DNA of 64,000 bases. Source: Palaemon carinicauda (lineage: Eukaryota; Arthropoda; Malacostraca; Decapoda; Palaemonidae). The notes under the pieces are model-generated. The model was not told the DNA's origin, did not search any database, and saw only the letters and a list, made by a program, of their open reading frames with translations. Location: the NCBI RefSeq assembly GCF_036898095.1, contig NC_090730.1, forward strand, positions 32,948,761 to 33,012,760. Reading direction: 5' to 3'. Below, one piece after another: positions 10,445 to 20,142 of this stretch. The position numbers and the translations under genes were made by a program. Every line of letters begins with the position of its first letter. Position 1 is the stretch's first letter.

Positions 10445-12474
10445 TACTCCATCTGCAGCGAGATGCTTGACCCCTGGGATATGAATAATGCGAAAGGATA
10501 GCGGAGGGACTTTTCCTTCAAGTTTCTGAGACGTGAATTTGATATGTCCTCCAATGATCTGTCACCAAATATTTTCAACAGAGGTTTATGGTCAACTGCG
10601 ACCACAAGATCTTCACAGCCAAGAACAAAGTATCTTGCCTTATCAAGAGCATCGACGACTGCCAACGCTTCACCTTCAACTGGTGCATATCGAGACTCTG
10701 CTGCATGTGTGAACCTACTTCCGACAAGTGTGATCTTCCAACCAGTGCGACAACAAAATGGTCGGTTGTCTGGACAGTCGCAATGTTTCTGGAACAGCCA
10801 GAATCCAATTCCTGATTTTGACCAATCGGTGGCGAGACAGGTAGGTTTTGTCTTGTCAAAGATTCGCACGCCTTCTTCAATTTCGTTGATAATGGCAGTT
10901 TTAGACTCCTCAAAGAGTGCATTAATATTGTCATTCCAGGTGAATGGTGTTCCTGGTTTCAATAACTGTCTGAATGGTAGCATTTTGTCGGTCATGCTGA
11001 AAGCATATGATACTTGGTTTACTAAACCAAACCAAGATCTGACATCGGTGATATTTCTTGGGGTTGGAAAGTCCATAATTGCACTAAGATATCTTGCACA
11101 TGGGCGAACTGTGTCTGGGGTTATTTTGAATCCAGCGAATTCAGCTGTGTCTTCTGCGAAACAAAATTTGCCAGGGTTGAGTGGTATGCCGTGTCTTCCA
11201 CATATGTCGAGCCATTGTACAGCTTGGAAAAAACTCTCCTCTATTGAGTCAGACCAAAGAAGAACATCGTCGACACATTTAGTTTTGTTGGGTATCTCGG
11301 CAACTATTTCATCATACCGTCGAGTATATCCGTCGCCAGAAGCAATATACCCTTGAGGGGCTGTTTTATAACGATAGCATCCCCAAGGAGTGATAAACGT
11401 AGTTAAGTGATGGTCAGATTCCTGAATCGTTACACTGTGGTATCCGTTCCAGGCATCAAAGACGGTTTTCTTTTTTCCTTGTGGTACTTACCTTGCTTGG
11501 TGAAATGGAGAAGGCGTATGATGCGTTTCTCTCTTAGTGTGCACATTGAGAGGCTGAAAATCAACTGTTCGTCGAGGTGTGCCATTTTTCTTAGCACATA
11601 CAACCATCCGATGGCACCAAGTTACTGGTTCTCCAATTGGGACAGGTTCAAGGACACCAAGGCGGACATCCTGGTCAAGTCCAGCTTTAACTTCCTCTTG
11701 CCAGTGTAACGGCACTGGCACTGGTGTGTGACGAGCAACAGGATCAGCATTCGGATCGATCATCAACTTCATTGGGGGTCCATCCATTAGTGGTAACGGT
11801 TGGTGGTCACATACGTTGAATGTACTTGATTCGTAGTACTCCAAGAGGTAGTCCTTTATTTTAGACTGGTTGGACTCGGTTGCACTGAACGGTAATTCTG
11901 TAGGCGGCGGGGGTGGTAGTTGACGTTTTGGGCAGTCACATTGATTGGCTAGTCCAATAACGCTTCCTACTTCATTGTTGGTGGCATCCGGAGTTTCCGA
12001 TTGTGTGTCATAGATTTCACCAATAGTCGGAAAACTATCAGATATCATGCCAAGGGCGATGCAGGATTCCCTACTGATGAAGAGCTTATCCGAGTTGTTG
12101 GTGACATATGTCATTTGCCTAGTCTCAACAAGGTTCCCCTGCTCATCTGTTCCTGAGATACAAAGGATTGTGGCACCGAGGATTTTAATGCCTCTGTTAT
12201 TTGCAGCGTGCATTTTCATAGTTACAGGAATGAGGTCACTTTGCTTGAGGCCAAGTTTGTGGATGACCTTGATACCTGCGAGACAGCTTTGGCATCCAGT
12301 GTCTGCCATTGCAGATATACGAACAGCATGTGTACCAGCTTGAAGGTGGAAACCAAAGGCTTCGTAATCCTCAGGTGATGTTCTGATTGTCAGATTTATG
12401 AAAGGTTGAGATTTGGAAGGTCTCTTTATCCAAGTATCAGATAAGTTGTCATACAGATGGTGGTCCAAAGCCAT
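10366..12474 (-). pseudogene. gypsy-like protease-RT-RNase H, broken
   Basis: One frame covers 12474 to 10366 except for a TAA at 11488-11490. The retropepsin site is AMADTGCQSCLAG near residue 58. The RT begins RHTPVPVPLHW and continues past the stop. The catalytic motif reads CVDDVLLWSD (Tyr replaced by Cys), near 11270. RNase H contains CLATDWSKSGIGFWLF, and AAESRYAPVEGEALAVVDAL follows. The stop lies between the RT fingers and palm. The second lesion is a 1-nt frameshift near 10490-10505, where the frame passes to the integrase reading. The ATG at 12474 lies only 5 nt from the captured snapin segment. Confidence 0.85.
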
Positions 12475-12479
12475 TAGTT

Positions 12480-12724
12480 GACGGGATTGTAGGGCTGTTG
12501 AAACCGTGTTTAGATCAATTAGATGAGAGGGTTCGTGCTACTAGGTTAAATCAGAGTGAACTACATCAGCAATTAGAGGGACTTGCTGCTGAACTAGCTC
12601 GAGTCCAAGATCAGTGTCAGTGTCCTTTGCAGCTTGATTCATACATCAAAAAGCTTCAAAATGCCAAGAGGAAGGTTGATGTAGTTAACAATATTCTTCA
12701 GAATACACAGATTGACCTTGGTCA
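12480..12724 (+). pseudogene. snapin: captured snapin (BLOC-1/BORC subunit) fragment
   Basis: The plus strand, opposite to the host element, reads as an intronless coding segment. It contains GIVGLLKPCLDQLDERV, LEGLAAELARVQ, and LDSYIKKLQNAKRKVDVVNN then ILQNTQ. This matches the conserved coiled-coil core of snapin, a small SNARE-associated subunit of BLOC-1/BORC. Family proteins are about 130-140 aa; here about 80 residues survive without the N-terminus or the C-terminal tail. Reading runs into the LTR, where TAA stops it. It sits between the 5' LTR and pol, where gag would lie, so I infer it was captured by the retrotransposon. It is unlikely to make snapin. The alternative, a resident exon hit by an insertion, does not fit an LTR directly abutting it. 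Confidence 0.8.
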
Positions 12725-13456
12725 TAAATAAGAGCTTGGTCCATTTATTCAAATGTCTTTATTATTGAACAATGAACACGGTCAATCTGAAATGAACATG
12801 AAACATATTTAGAATAAATGATGAATGTATATAACTGGTTACGGTTCTTTCCCTTTGCCTACAAAGACACCGAATAGTCTGGCCTATTCTTTACAGATTC
12901 CCCTCTGTCCTCATACACCTGACAACACTGAGATTGCCAAACAATTCTTCTTCACACAAGGGGTTAACTACTGCACTGTAATTGTTCAGTGGCTACTTTC
13001 CTCTTGGTAAGGGTAGAAGAGACTCTTCAGCTATGGTAAGCAGCTCTTCTAGGAGAAGGACACTCCAAAATCAAACCATTGTTCTCTAGTCTTGGGCAGT
13101 GCCATAACCTCTGTACCATGGTCTTCCACCGTCCTGGGTTAGAGTTCTCTTGCTTGAGGGTACACTCGGGCACACTTCTATCTAGTTTCTCTTCCTCTTG
13201 TTTTGTTAAAGTTTTTTTATAGTTTTTATAGGAAATATTTATTTTAATGTTGTTACTATACTTAAAATATTTTACTTTTCTTTATTTCCTTTCCTCACTG
13301 GGCTATTTTCCCTGTTGGGGCCCCTGGGCTTATAGCATCCTGCTTTTCCAACTAGGGTTGTAGCTTAGCATTTAATAATAATAATAATAATAATAATAAA
13401 ACATATTTAGAATAAATGATGAACAATGTATATAACTCAATGTTTATAACCCTCTA
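12725..13456 (-). repeat. 5' LTR of gypsy-like element, interrupted
   Basis: 12725-12837 and about 13400-13456 together match the 3' LTR at 8315-8499. The middle is occupied by dispersed repeat copy 2. About 8 bp of LTR are missing at the joint. A standard TGG-type primer binding site is not seen next to it; the adjoining minus-strand sequence is TGACCAAGGTCAATC. Confidence 0.85.
12838..13399 (-). mobile_element. dispersed A-rich repeat, copy 2 (about 560 bp, most complete)
   Basis: Inverted relative to copies 1 and 3. Its (AAT)n end at 13371-13399 joins GCTAAGCTACAACCCTAGTT (minus strand) and extends to AACCGTAACC at its far end. It has no coding capacity. It is inserted in the 5' LTR of the gypsy-like element, making it the youngest layer of the nest. 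Confidence 0.8.
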
Positions 13457-13461
13457 GACCT

Positions 13462-14313
13462 AGCAGACTGGGTCTGCTTTCGACTAGCCATAGAGGAATG
13501 GGTAGCAAGCTACAATCCTCCAGAGGACATAGATCAGCTAGAAAAAGACCTAGTTGATGCCTTCCACAATGCAGCTAACAGAGCTATGCCCCTAAAGGCA
13601 GCAGGAGGTAACCATACATACAAGGACTCCTGGTACTCCTGCCCAGAAGTCAGGAGGTTGAAAACCAGACTAAACAGAGTAACAAAAATATACAGAAGAA
13701 GGTCCTCAGTAGAAAACAGAGAATTACTGCAAACAGTCAAAACTGAAACACAACAAAGAATCCATGAAATAAGAATTAAAAAATGGATGGAATAGAGCTC
13801 AAGCCTGTCAGGGTACACAACTCTAACTGAACTATGGAAATGGCTACACAAAGTAACCGGGAAAAAAAAAGAAAACTCCAATTGCAATACAGCCACACCC
13901 ACAAGAGGAGACAGAAAGAATTGCAACAATCTTTGCAAACAGAGCCCTGTCAGCTAATCTTTCCCCTGAAACCTGAATGCTCCAAGAGCAACTGGCACCA
14001 GCCAGGTGGGAAGAGATCAACACAGCCTCCCAGCAGCAGGATGACACAGACACCCCATACACAGTCGAGGAACTAAGAGCAGTACACAAGACAGGAAAAG
14101 ATACTGCACCAGGAACAGACAAGATCACCTACACAATGATCAAGCACATGGGTCCAGCAGGAGAAACCGCATTCCTGAGGTAATTAAACAAAACACACCT
14201 TGAGCTCACAAGTCCTCAAGCCTGGAGGCAACAAGACATGCAACCTATCCCAAAGCCAAAGGATCCAGGAAATCCGAGACCAATAGCCTTAGTATCCTGT
14301 ATGGAAAAACCAG
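13462..14313 (+). pseudogene. LINE EN-RT linker and RT N-terminus, broken
   Basis: Resumes the LINE frame exactly at the LTR-element border (LADWVCFRLAIEEW). A conserved-looking linker follows to about 13800 (NPPEDIDQLEKDLVDAFHNA). After a TAG near 13793 the frame shifts several times. Fragments such as VEELRAVHKTGKDTAPGTDK (14064-14123) are the RT finger region. It is non-functional. Confidence 0.75.
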
Positions 14314-15372
14314 GTGAAAAAAATGGTCCTAAACAGGATGAAATATAAAATTGGTCCCCTACACAAGCAGCTATATACATATCAGGAGGGAGTTGGTACT
14401 TCTGAATGCATCACTGATGGTTTAAGCTGCATAAATCAAAAGAAGGCAACAATAGTCTTCATAGACTTTGAAAAAGCCTTCAAGCTAGCAAGCCCAGCAG
14501 CAATGTTGCAATCAGTGGCCAAAAAAGGAGTTAAAGGTCACCTACTAGCATGGACTAAAAACTATGTGCTAGGAAGGCAAGCTAAAGTAAAATTCCAAGG
14601 AGTGATTTCTACCTTTCACGAATTGGGAAATGGCACACCACAAGGAGTGATTCTTAGCCCCCTCCTATTCAACATCCTCATGGAAAATATAGCCTCACTC
14701 CAACTTCCTGAAGGAGTAGACATATTTATCTATGCAGATGATGTATGTGTATTAGCTCGAGGATCAGTCAGGATGATCAAAATGCAAAGAGCACTCAATG
14801 CCATCAGTCACAAATCCAACGAGCTTGGACTAAAAATAAACATTGGCAAAACTAAGGCTATGTCAATTAAAGCCCCAAACCCCCTGCAACCACTCACAAT
14901 AGGAACAGAGCCCCTAGAATGGGTGGACAAATACACATACCTGGGAGTAATAATAGACATACAACTCACCTTCAGGGAAGAAGTCAAATATCTCAAGGAA
15001 AAAGCAGATGCCAGACTGGCAGCCATGAGATATATATCCAAACTCAATGATGGAGCAAATGAGCATGTCCAAAAGAAATATTATCTAGCCTGTTCCAGAG
15101 CGCTAGTGGAATATGCTGCCCCTACACTTACAGACCTAACGGATACTCAAAAAGCTGTAATAGAGGTAATTCAAAACAATGCTATGAGGCTCATGTTAGG
15201 AGCTCCAATATGGACAAGACTGTGCAACCTAAGGATGGAGACTGGATTTCCATCCCTTGAGAATAGAATTGCACTAAGAAATGCAAGCACAATTACAAAG
15301 ATGTTCCTCTCAGACAGAGACTCAATTACCAAAAAGAGAGTAAGAGAGCAATACACTCTGCAGAGACAGTAA
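14314..15372 (+). pseudogene. LINE reverse transcriptase core
   Basis: A 352-aa open stretch without its natural start or end. RT motifs are VFIDFEKAFKLAS (motif A), GTPQGVILSPLLFNILM (motif B), and IFIYADDVCVLARG with the catalytic YADD (motif C), then LGLKINIGKTKAMS and YTYLGVIID. This is LINE-type RT with RNase H following. The first ATG shown is not a start; the domain continues from upstream in other frames. Confidence 0.85.
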
Positions 15373-16271
15373 GGGCACAGATCTACTATACAGATGGTAC
15401 AGTAGAACCTGGAACCCAAACAGCGGGAGCTGCAGTCTACTCCTGCAAATTCACAGCATGCTGGAGGACATCCAACAATGTCTCCACCCTGCAGACAGAG
15501 CTTGTTGCAATACAACAAGCACTAACATACTCTATTGAAAATGAGGAAGGACCAGTAGTCATACATACTGATTCATGATCCTCAATGCAAGCCCTGCAAC
15601 AGGACAAAAATAAAGAAAACAAGGCCCCGGTAGCTGATATTAAATCACTCCTATATCAGCACAATGAAAGAGATAGACTAGTAACTCTAAACTGGATCCC
15701 CAGTCACATCGGGATACCAGGGAATGAGATGGCTGATTAACTAGCCAAAAGCACCAGACACATCCAAAGTGTACAGGTGCACATACAGCTGGCACTGCAA
15801 CAAATAAAAAACAAAATAAAGACACAGCTCATGGACAACCTAATCAAGGAACTACACAAGTGGATAGAAAATGGCTGTCCCTCTGCCACATGGTACAAAT
15901 GGGCCACGAAGCTAGAACCTCCACCCATAGACAGATTCACCCCAAGGAAACAGGCTGTATGCATACACAGACTCAGACTGGGATACAAGGAAAACTGGGA
16001 AATCCTAGACAACAATCAGAGACCGTGTGAACACTGTGATGTCACACCACAACACGCCCTCTTGCACTATTTACTAGAGTGCAGAGAAACAACACAGCTG
16101 ATAGGTGATCTACAAGTAGACATCAACACTGCACAGGCCGGGCAAGCCGCGGCCACACTGGCAAAGGCAATTGTCGAAAGCATAGGCACACACACAATTG
16201 CTTTCAAGATTACCTCCACCAAGGTAAGGACCTCAAAATCCACATCATACCATCTCATCCCCTCATTGTAA
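15373..16271 (+). pseudogene. LINE RNase H and C-terminal CCHC, broken
   Basis: RNase H pieces in order: IYYTDG near 15382, LQTELVAIQQAL near 15490, VIHTDS followed at once by TGA near 15577, LNWIPSHIGIPGNEMAD then TAA near 15740. The C-terminal open stretch (15777-16271) ends with a knuckle CEHCDVTPQHALLHYLLEC. At least two point stops lie at or beside catalytic positions. Confidence 0.8.
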
Positions 16272-16632
16272 GGCCTTATCCACATCATCCTCTGTAATTT
16301 CTAAACTAAGCCTACTACTGGAAATTTTTCCGCAGGGACCCTAGGGAGTAAAGGGTTGGACAACCCCACCTGCCTCCTTTCCCCTACTACTCAAAGGCCT
16401 TACACCCCCAACTTTCAAACTACTACTATCCGGGAAATGATGGCCCTCTACTTCTACCACCATCATCCTTACCCTGTCCACAACTTTCTCTACCACTGAA
16501 AACTTTTCAAATTTTCCTTTAATGTGATAACCTACCTTATATTTTTAAACAGGTTACGTACGGGCCGACCAAGGGAATGGCCCGTGACAACAAGAACTGT
16601 TGGCTATAATCTACAACAACAACAACAACAAC
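16272..16632 (+). other. LINE 3'UTR and (ACA)n tail
   Basis: No open frame. Ends in CTACAACAACAACAACAA (16611-16632), a simple-repeat tail of the type LINE RTs use at their 3' end. It is followed directly by the TSD. Confidence 0.75.
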
Positions 16633-17833
16633 AATTCCACAACTTAGTCACAGCTGGAATAAAACTTCTAAAATACTGTGTAGTTTTGAGCCTCATGATG
16701 GAGAAGGCCTGGCTATTAGAATTGACTGCATGTCTAGTATTACGAACAGGATGGAACTGTCCAGGAAGATCTGAATGTAAAGGATGGTCAGAATTATGAC
16801 AAATCTTATGCAACATGCATAATGAACTAATCGAACGACGGTGCCAAAGATTAGTAACCAGATCCAGAATAAGAAATTTAATAGACCGTAGTTTTCTGTC
16901 CAACAAATTAAGATGAATATCAGCAGCTGAATACCGAACAGGAGAACAACGCCCTAAACAAGATAGAATGAAAGAATGAAAACATTTCTTCAGAATAGAT
17001 TATTCACCGAAAATCTTGTAAGAGTTATTCAATAAGTCAATTTTTTATGCAATTGAAGAAGACGCAGACTTAATGTGTTTCTCAAAAGTAAATTTGCTAT
17101 CGAGAATCACACCTAAAATTTCAAATCATACAAAGTTAAAGAAACATTATCAATGCTGAAATCCGGATGTTGATACCCCATAATTTGCACCATACACTAA
17201 TTTTAGCTAAATCTCTATTAAGGGATTCAGCAACCCAAATCTACATTCAGGGGATGGAACTGGTGCAGAGTAGCATCATCTGCATATGCAACAAGCTTTT
17301 TTCTAGGCCAAACCACATGTCATGTGTATATAGTACGAAAAGTAATGGGCCAAGAACACTATATATCACATTCATATAGTCTCTATGGTGCCTATCAACA
17401 ACAACTCTTTGAGATCTATTACTTAAAAATTCAATAATAATGCTAAACAATGACCCACACACTCCCAACTGTTTGAGTTTGAAAACAAGGGCCTCATAAT
17501 TAACACGGTCAAGGCAGCACTAAAATCAAGGCCAATCTTACGAACTTCCTGACCACAATCAATGGATTTCTGTACAACATTGGAGATTGTAAGAAGGGCA
17601 TCACATGTTCCAACTTCCAAGGCCTTTACGAAAACCAAATTAAAAACTAGGAAACAGATGATTACCTTCAGCAAACCTATTGAGACACTTTGGTAAAAGA
17701 CGTTCAAAAATTTTAGATAATATGAAAGTTATGGAAATTGGGTGGTAATTAGTTGGACTTCAGCTACCACTAACACATTTACATAGTGGAGTAACATTAA
17801 CAATTCTCCAACAAGTGCTAAGAGCTCCTCTTC
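16633..17833 (-). pseudogene. CR1-like LINE RT fragment (outermost layer of the nest)
   Basis: Minus-strand pieces: YADD region degraded (LLHMQMMLLCTSS, originally AYADDATLL-like) near 17280, LSNRSQRVVVD near 17400, GPLLFVLYTHDMWFGLEK near 17310, and the C-terminal LRSIKFLILDLVTNLWHRR near 16850 leading to FIPAVTKLWN at 16643. Frameshifts and stops are frequent. The last residues continue at 7653-7559. It is the oldest layer and the target of the plus-strand LINE. Confidence 0.75.
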
Positions 17834-18300
17834 TAATTCTAATTAGAAAAACAGAATACTATAAGCTCAAGGGCACTAACAGAAAAAAAAAATAGCCTAG
17901 TGACGAGAGGAAATAAGGAAATAAATAAATTACAGAAGTAATGAACAATTACAATAAAATGTCTTAAGAACAGTAACAACATCGAAATAAATCTTTCATA
18001 AATAAACTATTAGGCCTATAATTAAAAAAAAAAAAAAAAAAAAAAAGATAAGATAGAATAGTGTACCCGAGTGTATCCTTAAGCGAGAGAACTCTACCCC
18101 AAGACAGTGGAAGACCATGATAAAGAGGCTATGGAACTATCCAAGACTAGAGAACAATGGTTTGATTTTAGAGTGTCCTCTTAGAAGAGCTGCTTGCCAT
18201 TGGTTAAGAGTCTATTCTAGCCTGAACAATTACATTGCGGTAGTTAACCCCTAGAGCGAAATATAATGTTTGATAATCTCAATGTTGCCTGTTGTAGGCT
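17834..18300 (+). repeat. dispersed A-rich repeat, copy 3 (diverged)
   Basis: Same order as copy 1: ATACTATAAGCTCAAGG, AATAAATAAATTACAGAAG, a poly-A run of about 22 A (18023-18046), then GAAGACCATGATAAAGAGG and GAACAATGGTTTGATTTTAG. These match, on the opposite strand, 13190-12900 of copy 2. No coding capacity. Confidence 0.75.
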
Positions 18301-18514
18301 ATCATAGATATTCTACCATAGATACCGCGTGAAGACCGCTGCCATCTTGCCACGGGTGAGACGAGCGGTGGCTAGCATGTAAATAAATGTAGCACACACA
18401 CTTTATCATAAAATAGGTGCATACTGCTTCGAGATTTAGCCTACCTAGCTTCCATTTTGATATGTTACACTTAATGAATATATTCTAAATACTATTATTT
18501 ATTGATGTATATAC

Positions 18515-18518
<4 letters not shown>
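18301..18518. other. unannotated sequence
   Basis: No gene or recognised repeat seen. Confidence 0.4.

Positions 18519-18593
<75 letters not shown>
18519..18593. repeat. (TA)n microsatellite
   Basis: Pure TA array of 75 bp abutting the 3' end of the Penelope-like element. Confidence 0.97.
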
Positions 18594-18594
<1 letters not shown>

Positions 18595-18627
18595 CAGTAG
18601 GCCGGGAGAAAAAAGGACACGAATATT

Positions 18628-18668
18628 TGACAAGCGCTTTCGTGTTATTATAACTCTTCACGGTCTTA
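18628..18668 (-). ncRNA. degenerate hammerhead-ribozyme-like motif (tentative)
   Basis: On the minus strand AAGACCGTGAAGAG is followed by GTTATAATAAC (4-bp stem, 3-nt loop), then ACGAAAGCGCTTGTC. TGAAGA and CGAAA are spaced like the two hammerhead core strands. AGCGCT is the short palindromic stem III of the dimer-type ribozymes known from Penelope-like elements, and GAC/GTC could pair as stem I. The core CTGANGA is broken (CGTGAAGA), so this copy is probably inactive. Confidence 0.35.
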
Positions 18669-18727
18669 TGATTTAAAATACAACAAGAATACAAAGAAAC
18701 CTCTGTAATGACGTAAAACAGAAAAAA

Positions 18728-19108
18728 TTAGCAAATTACAAGTGACTTAAATGCTAATTGTTTAAAAATATTGTTTACTAGTACTTTATCCAGTTTGTAC
18801 ATACCTGAACTGGTGTTGAGCAGATCTTCGAAATTTTTCTTAATTAAACATGTTTCAATAATATTTTGTTTAACAAAATCTTTGCTAAATATAAGTTCTT
18901 TAGCAGTTTTCCAGTTAATAGTGTGGTTGCAATCATTTATTTGCTTAAAAAGACTGCTGGTAATGTTTCCCATTCTTATATTATATTTGTGCTGTTTTAA
19001 TCTAGTTTCTAGCGATTTCCCACTTTGACCGATGTATCGCTTATTACACTGGTTGCATGGAATTTCATAAATACATCTGTTCATTTGCTTTGGGGAATTT
19101 TTAATCAA
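18728..19108 (-). pseudogene. Penelope-like GIY-YIG endonuclease
   Basis: A 126-aa open stretch. CIYEIPCNQCNKRYIGQSGK is the GIY-YIG core in its Penelope form, with the CxxC insert typical of these elements. It is followed by LETRLKQHKYNIR (catalytic Arg helix) and the conserved Glu region NIIETCLIKK. It nicks DNA at the insertion target. The first Met is not the true start, since the RT should continue into it; the gap to the RT piece near 19159 holds a frameshift. Confidence 0.85.
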
Positions 19109-19756
19109 TGTATTCTTGAGTGTGCTGTTTTTAAAAATTACGTTAATTCAAAAAGGTTTCAAAATTCCAGGTAGAGGTACAAACTGTTTGAAAACTGTAA
19201 AACAAAGAGGTTATTCACATTGAAATCATTCTTGTTAACAAATCCATAAAATGTTTTCTTTGGCCTGTGACAGGCTTTGTTTATGAAATGTGAAGGATAC
19301 TTTAAAATATATGTTATTTCAAGAATTTTCTCAAGCTCAGCTTCAAAGAGATCAGGGCAGCTTACCCACAGTGCCCGTAAAAACATGGATGAGAAAAACT
19401 ATCATTTTGGTTGATGGGTGATAATTAAAATGAAAATATATATACGAATTAACGTTCGTAAGTTTTCTATACACAGTAAATTAAAAGACCTTTCTTGTCC
19501 GAATACTAAAACATCTAAAAAGGGAAGCTTGTTATCGACTTCTATCTTCAATAAAAATCTCAATAGAGGATACCAGAGTATTTAACGCTGCTAGAAAAGC
19601 TTTTTCATCCTTATCAATGGGCCCAGCACAAAATATATCATCAATATATCTGATCCAAAAAATACCTGCAGGTAGAATCCTAGGTAGGTACTTATTCTCA
19701 AAGTAGGATTCTACCTGCAGGTATATAGGTATATATGCATTTATATGAATATATTC

Positions 19757-19761
<5 letters not shown>

Positions 19762-19827
<66 letters not shown>

Positions 19828-19828
19828 G

Positions 19829-19871
<43 letters not shown>

Positions 19872-19888
19872 TCATCTATGTATGTATG

Positions 19889-19977
<89 letters not shown>
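19762..19977. repeat. three (TA)n arrays and a (TG)n array
   Basis: TA arrays at 19762-19825, 19833-19867 and 19895-19959, ending in (TG)n at 19960-19977. Open frames of the YIYIYI type across them are artefacts. Confidence 0.97.
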
Positions 19978-20142
19978 ATGTGCGTGCGTGTATGCGTGTG
20001 TTTGATATATGTATAAACATATAAGTAGAATAATTCCTTACTCTAACATGGAAATGCATGTTAATAAAGTCCTTCTATTTGTGAGATTGCTTTTGAATGG
20101 CAATTCTTATGAAGAATGAGTAACTAAATTTATGCAATTTAA
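19978..20142. other. unannotated sequence
   Basis: No feature seen beyond TG-rich decay of the adjoining array. Confidence 0.4.

Larger units (their letters stand above)
8315..13456 (-). mobile_element. Ty3/gypsy-like LTR retrotransposon, gag-less, carrying host DNA
   Basis: Minus-strand order: 5' LTR (13456-12725, itself interrupted), antisense snapin fragment, protease-RT-RNase H, integrase, polypurine tract, 3' LTR (8499-8315). GACCT immediately precedes the left end (8310-8314) and follows the right end (13457-13461), a 5-bp TSD. Removing the element and one GACCT restores the reading frame of the surrounding LINE. The pol frame has one stop and one frameshift, so it is probably dead. 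No gag or env is recognisable. Confidence 0.88.
7654..16632 (+). mobile_element. 5'-truncated RNase H LINE, split by an LTR element
   Basis: Begins abruptly inside the endonuclease domain (DIDVILLQEI) and ends in an (ACA)n tail at 16611-16632. A 10-bp TSD with one mismatch flanks it (7644-7653 and 16633-16642). It is inserted in a CR1-like LINE. An LTR retrotransposon occupies 8315-13456 within it. Excluding that insert, about 3.8 kb remains: EN, RT, RNase H, CCHC and 3'UTR. Several stops and frameshifts make it a pseudo-element. Confidence 0.85.
18594..19723 (-). mobile_element. Penelope-like element, 5'-truncated
   Basis: The minus strand carries the end of a Penelope-type RT followed by a GIY-YIG endonuclease and a short 3' region. 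RT palm: [20 protein letters not shown] near 19620-19670. Thumb: FLRALWVSCPDLFEAELEKI near 19330-19385 and YPSHFINKACHRPKKTFYGF near 19250-19310. RT followed by GIY-YIG is diagnostic of this order. Frameshifts separate the parts. The upstream end is an inverted repeat (19667-19723). Confidence 0.85.

Noticed and set aside
12480..12724. Resident snapin exon of the host
   Set aside because: It is enclosed between the 5' LTR and pol of an element whose outer borders are fixed by a TSD, so it moved with the element.
19735..20059. Open frames coding YIYIYI/IYIYIY on both strands (also at 18485, 21693, 24466, 25070, 27356, 37084)
   Set aside because: They are translations of (TA)n microsatellites with no start context or domain.
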